Shown here: piece after piece, positions 7,709 through 14,810 of the stretch | How the letters are laid out: every line of letters starts with the position of its first letter | Numbering within the stretch: the stretch's first letter is position 1 | Notes under the pieces: model-generated | What the model was told of the DNA's origin: nothing | Seen by the model: the letters and a program-made list of their open reading frames with translations, nothing else | Databases searched by the model: none | Position numbers and translations under genes: made by a program | Origin: JAIVHA01 sp965367295 | GTDB lineage: Bacteria > Pseudomonadota > Gammaproteobacteria > DSM-19610 | Direction of reading: 5' to 3' | Assembly (NCBI GenBank): GCA_965367295.1 | Contig: CBDUHN010000046.1 | Location: 1-23,206, forward strand | DNA: 23,206 bases

Positions 7709-8357
7709 GCTCATTCGCAAGGAACACGCCGGCGACGACTACCAGCCCTGGCAGCTGCCCGAGGTTGCCGGTGTGCTGGCGGGTCGTAGTGCCGATGAAG
7801 AACAGGCTCATCATACGCGCACCCAGCTCACCGCCCAGCAGATAGAAGAAATTCAGGAGCAGGCACGCAAGGAAGCCTTTGAGCAGGGGTACCGGGACGG
7901 CATGCAGTCTGCCCGGCAGGAAATCCTCAAGCAGGTGCAACGGCTGGAACAACTGTTGATCGCGCTGCATAAACCCTTTGAGGAACTGGATGAGGCGGTG
8001 GAGCAACAGGTATCCCAGCTGGCCATGATGGTAGCGCGGCACCTGGTGCGTCGTGAGCTCAAGACCGATCCGGGCCAGGTGATTGCCGTGGTGCGCGAAT
8101 CTCTCGCTGTGCTGCCCGTCAGCTCGCGCACTGTACGCCTGTACCTGCACCCGGAGGATGCCAGCCTGGTGCGCGAGGCCTTTTCCCTCAACGAGCAGGA
8201 TGCCCAGATCCAGGTACTGGATGATCCGGTACAGGGTAGGGGGGGCTGCCGCGTGCAGACCGAAAACTCCCAGATCGATGCCTCGGTGGAAACCCGCCTC
8301 AATGCCGTCATCGCCCAGGTACTGGGTGGTGAACGCCAGGAAGACCAGCAGGAATAA
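7701..8357 (+). CDS. fliH: FliH, export ATPase regulator
   Basis: FliH binds the export ATPase FliI and tethers it to FliN at the C ring. The protein has a charged, helical N-terminal half with GYRDGMQSARQEIL near residue 60 (GxxxG-like helix region) and a C-terminal FliH/YscL domain ending in GGCRVQTENSQIDASVETRL. The start is uncertain. GTG 7680 gives 225 residues, but TTG 7701 gives 218 and lies nine bases after a strong AAGGGGG ribosome site, so TTG is preferred. It overlaps the fliG stop by 8 nt. A G7 run lies at 8239-8245. Confidence 0.9.
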   Translation: MSKLIRKEHAGDDYQPWQLPEVAGVLAGRSADEEQAHHTRTQLTAQQIEEIQEQARKEAFEQGYRDGMQSARQEILKQVQRLEQLLIALHKPFEELDEAVEQQVSQLAMMVARHLVRRELKTDPGQVIAVVRESLAVLPVSSRTVRLYLHPEDASLVREAFSLNEQDAQIQVLDDPVQGRGGCRVQTENSQIDASVETRLNAVIAQVLGGERQEDQQE

Positions 8358-8359
8358 TC

Positions 8360-9730
8360 ATGGCCGCCACCCGCAACGCGATACCGGAAACCCGCCGCAG
8401 CCCGCGTTGGCTGGAGCAGTTGCAACCCTACCTCGACCGTGCCGGGGAGGCCCCCCCTCTGCTGGTGGAAGGCCGGCTGACGCGCATGGTGGGCCTGACG
8501 CTGGAGGCAGTCGGTTGTCAGGCGGCCATCGGTGGGCGATGCATGATCGGCTCCATCACCGGTCAGCCTATTGAGGCCGAAGTGGTCGGCTTCGCGGGCG
8601 AAAAACTCTATCTCATGCCGACCGGTGATCTGCAGGGGCTGACGCCCAATGCACGTGTGGTTCCGACCCATAGCGTCTGTGAGGCGCCGGCCGGCGAGAC
8701 CCTGCTGGGGCGGGTGGTGGATGGGGCTGGCAAGCCGCTGGACGGCAAGGGGCCGCTGAATGCCAAAGCCCATGTGCCGCTCACCGGGCGCGCCATCAAT
8801 CCGCTGACCCGCAATCCGATTCGGGAACCGCTGGACGTGGGCGTGCGCGCCATCAATGCGCTGTTGAGCGTCGGACGTGGCCAGCGGATGGGCCTGTTCG
8901 CCGGCAGTGGCGTCGGCAAGAGCGTGTTACTGGGCATGATGACCAAGTACACCAATGCCGATGTTATCGTGGTCGGGCTGATCGGCGAACGTGGTCGTGA
9001 AGTGAAGGAATTCGTCGATAACATTCTCGGTCCTGAAGGGTTGGCGCGTTCCGTGGTGGTGGCGACGCCGGCGGATAACTCACCGCTGATGCGCATGCAC
9101 GGTGCCATGATGGCCACCAGTATCGCCGAATACTTCCGCGACCAGGGCAAGAATGTATTGTTGTTGATGGATTCGCTGACCCGCTTTGCCCAGGCCCAGC
9201 GCGAGATCGCGCTGGCCATCGGCGAACCGCCGGCCACCAAGGGCTATCCACCGTCGGTGTTCGCCAAGTTGCCGCAACTGGTCGAGCGGGCCGGCAACGG
9301 TGACGTAGGCGGTGGTTCCATTACCGCTTTTTACACCGTGTTGGCAGAGGGTGATGACCAGAACGATCCCATTGCAGACGCGGCGCGGGCCATCCTCGAT
9401 GGTCATATCGTGCTGTCGCGCCATATCGCCGAAGCCGGTCATTATCCGGCCATCGATATCGAGGCCTCCATCAGCCGTGTCATGAATGAGATCGTCAGCA
9501 AGGAGCATCGTCAGGCAGCCCAGCGTTTCAAGCAGCTGTACTCCACCTACAATCAGCATCGCGACCTGATCAGTGTTGGCGCCTACCAGCAGGGCAGTGA
9601 TCCGGTAGTGGATGAGGCGGTGGCCTACCATGCGAAACTGAGTCATTTCATGCGCCAGGACATGCACGAATCCTTCCCGTTGAAGCCGAGTATTGATGGT
9701 CTGCAACAGGTGCTGGCGCCCAGGAAATAA
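8360..9730 (+). CDS. fliI: FliI, flagellar type III export ATPase
   Basis: This 456-residue F1-beta-like ATPase energises substrate unloading at the flagellar export gate. Walker A lies in GLFAGSGVGKS at 178-188 (K187), and Walker B in VLLLMDSLTRFA near 264-275, followed by the family signature GEPPATKGYPPSVFAKLPQL. The C-terminal domain is complete. The ATG sits six bases after AGGA and two bases beyond the fliH stop. Length is standard. Confidence 0.98.
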   Translation: MAATRNAIPETRRSPRWLEQLQPYLDRAGEAPPLLVEGRLTRMVGLTLEAVGCQAAIGGRCMIGSITGQPIEAEVVGFAGEKLYLMPTGDLQGLTPNARVVPTHSVCEAPAGETLLGRVVDGAGKPLDGKGPLNAKAHVPLTGRAINPLTRNPIREPLDVGVRAINALLSVGRGQRMGLFAGSGVGKSVLLGMMTKYTNADVIVVGLIGERGREVKEFVDNILGPEGLARSVVVATPADNSPLMRMHGAMMATSIAEYFRDQGKNVLLLMDSLTRFAQAQREIALAIGEPPATKGYPPSVFAKLPQLVERAGNGDVGGGSITAFYTVLAEGDDQNDPIADAARAILDGHIVLSRHIAEAGHYPAIDIEASISRVMNEIVSKEHRQAAQRFKQLYSTYNQHRDLISVGAYQQGSDPVVDEAVAYHAKLSHFMRQDMHESFPLKPSIDGLQQVLAPRK

Positions 9731-9755
9731 ATCGATACCACTCCTATACTGATCG

Positions 9756-9803
9756 ATGCAGGACACAGAAAAAGACATGCACATGACTGAATCGGCTGTA
9801 TGA
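9756..9803 (+). other. Possible 15-codon micro-ORF overlapping the fliJ start
   Basis: Most of the 69-nt gap between fliI and fliJ is filled by a 15-codon open frame whose TGA overlaps the fliJ ATG. fliJ itself has no good ribosome site, so coupled re-initiation is conceivable. There is no clear ribosome site for the micro-ORF either. No product function can be proposed. Confidence 0.2.
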
Positions 9804-10249
9804 CCCGTTCGAAACGCATGACCCCCGTTGTCAAGGTGGCGGAAAACCGCGAACAGGTTGCCGCTCGCATCCTGGGCGAGGCCCAGCAGCGGCTCAGTCT
9901 TCAGGAACGCAGGCTCGATGAGCTGGTGAGCTATCGCGACCAGTATGCAGAGCAGTTTCAACAGAGCAGTGGCATGGGCATGGGCGCGGCACGGTTGCAG
10001 GATTACCGTGTTTTTCTGGCCCGTCTCCACGCGGCCATCGAACAGCAGCAACGGGTCATTGCGCATTGCCGGCAGGATTGCGAACGCCAGCGGCGTAACT
10101 GGATGTCCACCCGTACCCGTACCCAGGCACTGGGTAAGGTGGTGGAACGCTACCAGCGTGAGGAGCGGCGTGCCGATGAACGCCGTGAGCAGCATGACAC
10201 CGACGAGCGCGCACAGCGCACACGTCCCGCTGAGCCGGATGAACCATAG
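9800..10249 (+). CDS. fliJ: FliJ, export chaperone-like stalk protein
   Basis: FliJ is a small coiled-coil protein that sits in the centre of the FliI ring, like the gamma subunit of F1, and activates the export gate. The 149 residues are almost all charged and Gln-rich helix (about 15-145), as expected, with conserved spacing such as LVSYRDQYAEQFQ. A TGA at 9788-9790 prevents any upstream extension; ATG 9818 is an alternative that would drop six residues. Identification relies on position after fliI and on helix character, since the family is poorly conserved. Confidence 0.88.
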   Translation: MTRSKRMTPVVKVAENREQVAARILGEAQQRLSLQERRLDELVSYRDQYAEQFQQSSGMGMGAARLQDYRVFLARLHAAIEQQQRVIAHCRQDCERQRRNWMSTRTRTQALGKVVERYQREERRADERREQHDTDERAQRTRPAEPDEP

Positions 10250-10297
10250 TCGCATTGCCGCCTTCCCCGTGTGTTCCCACTCATCCCCGACACCTTC

Positions 10298-10314
10298 TGG
10301 CACGTTCCTTGTAA
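10298..10314 (+). promoter_or_regulatory. Sigma-54 promoter of fliK with variant -12 element
   Basis: TGGCACGTTCCTTGTAA has a perfect -24 element (TGGCACG) and correct spacing, but the -12 dinucleotide is GT instead of GC. The fliK start is about 40 nt downstream. It lies in the 105-nt gap between fliJ and fliK and points to a separate transcription unit for fliK and probably the globin-GGDEF-EAL gene. Confidence 0.7.
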
Positions 10315-10354
10315 TGAGGTTCAGTAACACTGTATTCCGGATCGAGGAATGATA

Positions 10355-11641
10355 ATGGCCGAACCGCTTCTCACGATTGCCCCCAAGACCGATTCCGCCC
10401 AGGCGGCTGTACGTATGGATACGATATCGTCAGTAAATCAATCGCTTAGTGACGATACCCATCCCTTTGCCGACGTGCTCGCCGGGCAGGCGGGTGAAGG
10501 TGGCAAGGTGGCGGCGACAGCGGGTACCCCTGTGGCAGACGGCATTAGTGGCAAGCCGGACGGACAGGCCTTGTCCACGGACGGCAAGGAATTGCCGGAT
10601 GCGACCCGGTTACTGGAACTGTCCGGACTGCCATTGCAGACCGCTGATCCCGATGCCACATCTGCGGCGGATACCCAACTGGATCCGGCACTTGAAGTGG
10701 ATGCATCCACCGGCACGGATTTGACGGATGCAGATGCGGAGGCGGCCGCCCTGTTGAACGCCGAAGCCCCTGTGCCGGAGACCACGGAGGCGGCGAAACA
10801 GGTGGTTGCCCCGGTCAATCCGGCCCTGGCCCAGGCGACAGTGGATGCGATGCCCGGTGATGAACAGGGTGGGGGTACCTTCGGACGGCGAGCGGCGGGC
10901 TCCCCGGCGGTGCTGGCCGCACAGTCGGCATCCAATGCGGATGGCGCGGAGGACCTGGACCCTGGTGTCTTTCAGTCGGCACAGGAATCCACGCGTACCG
11001 TATCCGTCGCCGTGCACCAGGCGTTGCAGCAGCGTGCAGAAGGCAAAAGCCATGAATCGAACTTCGGTGACCTGATGCGTACCGCCGCCACTGGGCAGGC
11101 AGCAGAAGCAGGGGTGCGACCGGAACAAACCGCGGCCACCAGCCTGCAGGGTGCGGTGACGGCCAGTAACACCCAGCCGACCACACCGGCCCTGCCGACC
11201 ACGGCGGTTGCTGTGCCGTTGCGTCAGGCCGGCTGGGATCAGGCCCTGGGTGATCAGGTGCAGTGGATGGTCGGCCAGAAGTTGCAGGGCGCGGAGATTC
11301 GCCTCAACCCGGCTCATCTCGGCCCCATGGAAGTACGTATCCAGGTGCAGCATGATCAGGCCAATATCACCTTCAGTGCGCAGCATGGCGTGGTGCGCGA
11401 TGCCCTGGAGGCCGCCATTCCCAGGTTGCGGGAAATGCTGGGAGAATCGGGTTTGAACCTCGCCAATGTTCAGGTTTCGGATCAATCCTTTGCTCAGCAG
11501 CGTGGGGATGGCCGTGAGCAGTCATTCCTGGCCGGCGGACAGGTGCCGGAAGCAAGTGAAAGAGGAGGGGCGGATGAGGCGCCGGTCACCCTGGTGACCC
11601 CGCTTCGATCCGGTGGTGGCAGTATTGATTATTTCGCCTGA
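10355..11641 (+). CDS. fliK: FliK, hook-length control protein
   Basis: FliK measures hook length and switches the export gate from hook to filament substrates through FlhB. The first 290 residues of this 428-residue protein are low-complexity, rich in Ala, Thr, Asp and Gly, as is typical of the ruler portion. The conserved C-terminal domain (about 298-376) holds LRLNPAHLGP-type sequence (seen as IRLNPAHLGPMEVRIQV) and the LREMLGESGLNLANVQV segment. An ATG two codons earlier (10349) is only one base after the GAGG ribosome site; ATG 10355 has a seven-base spacing and is preferred. Confidence 0.93.
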   Translation: MAEPLLTIAPKTDSAQAAVRMDTISSVNQSLSDDTHPFADVLAGQAGEGGKVAATAGTPVADGISGKPDGQALSTDGKELPDATRLLELSGLPLQTADPDATSAADTQLDPALEVDASTGTDLTDADAEAAALLNAEAPVPETTEAAKQVVAPVNPALAQATVDAMPGDEQGGGTFGRRAAGSPAVLAAQSASNADGAEDLDPGVFQSAQESTRTVSVAVHQALQQRAEGKSHESNFGDLMRTAATGQAAEAGVRPEQTAATSLQGAVTASNTQPTTPALPTTAVAVPLRQAGWDQALGDQVQWMVGQKLQGAEIRLNPAHLGPMEVRIQVQHDQANITFSAQHGVVRDALEAAIPRLREMLGESGLNLANVQVSDQSFAQQRGDGREQSFLAGGQVPEASERGGADEAPVTLVTPLRSGGGSIDYFA

Positions 11642-11741
11642 ATACGGTCATTCGGCAAAATAAAATCAGTAGCTTGCCAACTTTACCTGCCGGGAGACGG
11701 TATGGTAACGTACCGCTGTACAACAATAAGAACCAGAGTCC

Positions 11742-13994
11742 ATGCTTGGATCCACCAAAGATCGGCGGAGGATGAAACGGGCGCGTGACAGCAAGCGTTC
11801 GAATCATCTTGCCCAGACCCGGGAATATAACTACGTCCTCCAGATCAGTGAGGAAGAGCTTCGTGTTCTCTCCACTTACGAAGAACTCCTTGCTCAGGGT
11901 GCGGCGCAGTTCGCGCAGGTCTACTACAACTACCTGTTTGACAATCCTGCGACAGCGGATGTGTTGTACGCCTATGAACGCAGTGGCGGCAACATCGGTG
12001 ACCTGGTGCGCAGCCAGCTGGCCCATCTGCTTGCCCTGCTGAAAGGACCGGCCGATGAAACCTGGGCGCGGCATCTCGATCAGATTGGCGGCCATCATTT
12101 CGAACAGGGTGTACGTCCGGTGTGGATGCTCGGTGGCTATCGCCTGTTTCTGAATCACCTGCAGGCACTCGTCGAAGCGGACCCCGACATTCCCGATACA
12201 GACCGTTCCCGGCTTACCTCGATATTGATCAAGCTGGTGATGCGCGATTTCGGCATGGTCAGCGAGGCTTTCTGGCAGTCGGGCGCAGATCGGCTGCAGG
12301 CGGAGCGCGACCAGTTGCGCATGGAACAGGATCGCGTCGAGGATCTGCTGCAAAGCATTCCCCAATTCCTGTGGTCTGTGGAAGTGAGCGACAACCGGCT
12401 GCTGTACCTGAGCCCGGGCCTGGAATGTTTCACGGTGGGTGGTGCGGATGCGCCAATTCCGTCACTGCCGAGTATTCACGTTGAAGATCAGGAAAAGGTA
12501 TTGACCGCCTGGCAAACCGCTCTGCAGGGTGAGCGTACCCAGGTGGAGGCACGTCAGCACAGGGGGGGGGAAGCACTCTATTGGTACCGCTTCCAGTTCT
12601 CACCGGTGACCAACCGGCGCGGCCGGGTACTGCGTATTCACGGCTTGATGGAGGATATCGATGACTCCCACGCCTCGCGCGAGCTCCTGCAACATCATTC
12701 CACGGTGGATGAACTCACCCAACTGGCCAATCGTGCCCTCTGGTACGACCGCCTGGGCACCGCCCTGGCAGCGTGCCGACGCAACCCCGGCGCCCAGCTG
12801 GCGGTAATGGTGCTCGATATCAATCAGTTCAAGATGTACAACGACACCCTTGGGCACCAGGTGGGGGATGACCTGCTGCGCCAGCTGGCTACGCGACTTT
12901 CTTCATTAGTGCGCGACTCCGACACCCTGGCACGGCTCGATGGCGATGAGTTCGGTATCATCCTGCCGATGGTGCAGGCCGCCGGCAAAGGTGCGGAGCG
13001 GGTTGCCAAACAGGTGCTGGGCTGTTTTGAACAACCTTTCTCCTTGCAGGATCGCGAACTCTGCCTCAGTGGTGCGCTGGGTATCGCCATGTATCCCGAC
13101 CATGGCGACGATGTGCATAGTCTGCTCAGTCATGCCGACAGCGCCATGCATCATGCCAAGCGTAGTGGTGAGACGTACCTCTTTTATGAATCCACGACGG
13201 ACGTCAGTCCGCAGGAACAACTGCAGTTTTCCGGCCAGCTGCACAGCGCGCTGGAGCGGGATGAATTCGAACTGCATTATCAACCGCAGATCGACATCGT
13301 CTCCGGTCGTATCTGCGGTGCCGAGGCCCTGTTGCGCTGGCAGCATCCCCAGGAAGGCCTGGTATTGCCGAAACGTTTCATTCCCCTGGCGGAACAGCTG
13401 GGCATGATCACTCCCATTACCAACTGGGTGCTGGTTACCGCCTTGCAGCAGTGCCGGCACTGGAGCCAGGACGGAGTGCATATGCCTGTCGCCATCAATG
13501 TGTCGGCACGCTCCTTCCAGAGTCCCGGCCTGGTCGACAAGGTGCGCTGGGCGCTCAAGGAAGCGCAGGTGGACGGTACTTGCCTGGAGATCGAAATAAC
13601 CGAAGAAACCCTGATGGCGGATCTGGATCGGGGGGCGCATGTGCTGCGTTCGCTGCATGATATGGGGGTGGCGGTAGCGATCGATGATTTCGGAACCGGA
13701 TACTCCTCGCTGGCATACCTGCGTCACCTGCCTATTCACACCCTCAAGATCGATCGCACCTTTCTCTGCGATATGGATAACAGCCAGCAGGACGTTGCGA
13801 TCGTGCGTTCCATCATCGACCTTGGTCATAATCTGGGCTGCAAGGTGGTGGCGGAGGGTGTTGAGAACGCCGCAGCCTGGGATCGCCTGCAGGAACTGGG
13901 ATGTGATGCGGTGCAGGGCTATCACATCAGCCGGCCGTTGCCACAACAGGGTTTCGATCACTGGCTCAGCAGTGCCAGCCCCTGGCATATGTAA
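11742..13994 (+). CDS. Globin-coupled PAS-GGDEF-EAL c-di-GMP signalling protein
   Basis: A 750-residue cytoplasmic protein with no membrane helix. Residues about 30-185 resemble the globin sensor domain of globin-coupled sensors; GGHHFEQGVRPVWMLGGYRLF aligns with the F-helix region of Escherichia coli DosC and points to H119 as haem ligand (H118 adjacent). A PAS domain follows (about 205-310). The GGDEF domain (about 325-485) reads DGDEF at 400-404, with an inhibitory RxxD site at 391-394. The EAL domain (about 500-745) has E528-A-L, NVSARSF, EIEITEE, DDFGTGYSSL from D648, K669 and AEGVE (E705), so a phosphodiesterase is likely. Cyclase activity is uncertain. A run of nine G lies at 12562-12570. 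The start is weakly supported: ATG 11772 is the alternative. No separate promoter is clear, so it may be read from the fliK promoter. Confidence 0.9.
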   Translation: MLGSTKDRRRMKRARDSKRSNHLAQTREYNYVLQISEEELRVLSTYEELLAQGAAQFAQVYYNYLFDNPATADVLYAYERSGGNIGDLVRSQLAHLLALLKGPADETWARHLDQIGGHHFEQGVRPVWMLGGYRLFLNHLQALVEADPDIPDTDRSRLTSILIKLVMRDFGMVSEAFWQSGADRLQAERDQLRMEQDRVEDLLQSIPQFLWSVEVSDNRLLYLSPGLECFTVGGADAPIPSLPSIHVEDQEKVLTAWQTALQGERTQVEARQHRGGEALYWYRFQFSPVTNRRGRVLRIHGLMEDIDDSHASRELLQHHSTVDELTQLANRALWYDRLGTALAACRRNPGAQLAVMVLDINQFKMYNDTLGHQVGDDLLRQLATRLSSLVRDSDTLARLDGDEFGIILPMVQAAGKGAERVAKQVLGCFEQPFSLQDRELCLSGALGIAMYPDHGDDVHSLLSHADSAMHHAKRSGETYLFYESTTDVSPQEQLQFSGQLHSALERDEFELHYQPQIDIVSGRICGAEALLRWQHPQEGLVLPKRFIPLAEQLGMITPITNWVLVTALQQCRHWSQDGVHMPVAINVSARSFQSPGLVDKVRWALKEAQVDGTCLEIEITEETLMADLDRGAHVLRSLHDMGVAVAIDDFGTGYSSLAYLRHLPIHTLKIDRTFLCDMDNSQQDVAIVRSIIDLGHNLGCKVVAEGVENAAAWDRLQELGCDAVQGYHISRPLPQQGFDHWLSSASPWHM

Positions 13995-14033
13995 CCCGGG
14001 CTGCCGGTCCCTCCTCGAAACAAACCCTGCCCA

Positions 14034-14054
14034 GGCGAATGCGCTTGATTCGCC
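14034..14054. repeat. Perfect 7-bp inverted repeat after the GGDEF-EAL gene
   Basis: GGCGAAT and ATTCGCC are separated by seven bases. The stem would be stable in RNA, but no T run follows, so it is not a standard intrinsic terminator. The CGAAT/ATTCG core recalls the REP palindromes at 117-188, although no GTAG head is present. It might protect or attenuate the upstream transcript. Confidence 0.4.
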
Positions 14055-14119
14055 GATAGCGGCATTCCCCATCCGCTGCATACCCGCCAACTTTCCGGCT
14101 GCGTAGCTGCCCGGGACCA

Positions 14120-14133
14120 GTCAATTCCTTGAC
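14120..14133. promoter_or_regulatory. FleQ-binding box upstream of fliL
   Basis: GTCAATTCCTTGAC is a perfect inverted repeat (GTCAA-N4-TTGAC, extended by A and T on the outside) and matches the Pseudomonas FleQ consensus GTCaNTAAAtTGAC except for the central three bases. It lies about 62 bp upstream of the -24 element of the fliL sigma-54 promoter, a suitable position for an activator. Confidence 0.65.
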
Positions 14134-14137
14134 TTGT

Positions 14138-14155
14138 GCCAATTTGGCGTTTTTT
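14138..14155 (+). terminator. Weak candidate intrinsic terminator
   Basis: A GCCA/TGGC stem with a three-base loop is followed by a G and a run of six T. The stem is only four base pairs, so termination would be weak. It lies between the FleQ box and the fliL promoter and could end transcripts from the fliK side. Confidence 0.25.
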
Positions 14156-14194
14156 ACCCATTGAAAAATAAGTAATAAATAAACCGTCCCCGCG

Positions 14195-14211
14195 TGGCAT
14201 ACGTCTTGCTT
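14195..14211 (+). promoter_or_regulatory. Sigma-54 promoter of fliLMNOPQR-flhB
   Basis: TGGCATACGTCTTGCTT has GG at 14196-14197 and GC at 14208-14209, exactly ten bases apart. It matches the consensus closely, with TGGCA at -24 and TTGCT at -12. The transcript start is expected near 14221, before the fliL ATG at 14247. Confidence 0.85.
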
Positions 14212-14246
14212 CCCCTGTGTTGAAACCGAATTACAGGGATTTGCAT

Positions 14247-14801
14247 ATGGCGGTACAAGAAGACGATCTGGACCTCGATGTCGAAGCCGAGGGGGATGCC
14301 GAGGGCGGTGGGAGCAAGAAGAAGATCATCATTATCGCGATTGCGGTGGTGGTGCTGCTGGCGATATCCGGTACCGCCACCATGCTGCTGCTGGGCGGGG
14401 ATTCCAAGCCGGCCCCGGTAGCGGCAACCGACGGCAAGGATGCCGCAAAAAAAGATGCCAAACAGGAGGCGACTCCCTCCGCGCCGCTGTCCTACATCGG
14501 CCTCAATCCTTCCTTCGTGGTCAATTTCAGCTCCGATGAAGATGCGCGTTTTCTGCAGATCGACGTGCAGATCTCCAGTCGTGATCCGGGCATGCTGGAA
14601 AAGATCCGTGAGCATGACCCTGCAATCCGCAACAACCTGGTGATCCTGTTTTCCAGCCAGGATCCCAAGGAACTGAATACCCGGGAAGGCAAGGAAAAAC
14701 TGCGTGCCGAGGTGCTGGCCGAGGTGAAGAAGGTCATGAAGCAGGCCACCGGTTCCAGCAATATCGAAAACATCTATTTCACCAACTTCGTAATGCAATA
14801 G
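14247..14801 (+). CDS. fliL: FliL, basal-body stator-supporting protein
   Basis: FliL is an inner-membrane protein that rings and stabilises the MotAB stator. An acidic cytoplasmic leader (1-22) is followed by one membrane helix (about 25-50, IIIIAIAVVVLLAI) and a periplasmic domain (about 75-184) related to stomatin/SPFH folds. An in-frame GTG at 14217 lies before the expected transcript start; ATG 14247 follows AGGGA by seven bases and is chosen, giving 184 residues. It is the first gene of the operon that continues with fliM, 9 nt later. Confidence 0.92.
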   Translation: MAVQEDDLDLDVEAEGDAEGGGSKKKIIIIAIAVVVLLAISGTATMLLLGGDSKPAPVAATDGKDAAKKDAKQEATPSAPLSYIGLNPSFVVNFSSDEDARFLQIDVQISSRDPGMLEKIREHDPAIRNNLVILFSSQDPKELNTREGKEKLRAEVLAEVKKVMKQATGSSNIENIYFTNFVMQ

Positions 14802-14810
14802 GGCGCCATC

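Larger units (their letters stand above)
13995..14246. other. Control region between the globin-GGDEF-EAL gene and fliL
   Basis: This 252-nt gap contains, in order, a 7-bp perfect inverted repeat, a FleQ-type palindrome, a small hairpin with a T run, an AT-rich tract and the fliL sigma-54 promoter. No open frame here resembles a gene. Confidence 0.75.

Noticed and set aside
11673..11715. TTGCCA and TATGGT before the globin-GGDEF-EAL gene as a sigma-70 promoter
   Set aside because: The spacer is about 21 bases, too long for a normal promoter, and the neighbouring CGGTA/TACCG repeat is short.
12906..14090. A 394-codon minus-strand frame opposite the GGDEF/EAL gene
   Set aside because: It mirrors conserved catalytic motifs on the + strand and has no family resemblance or ribosome site of note.
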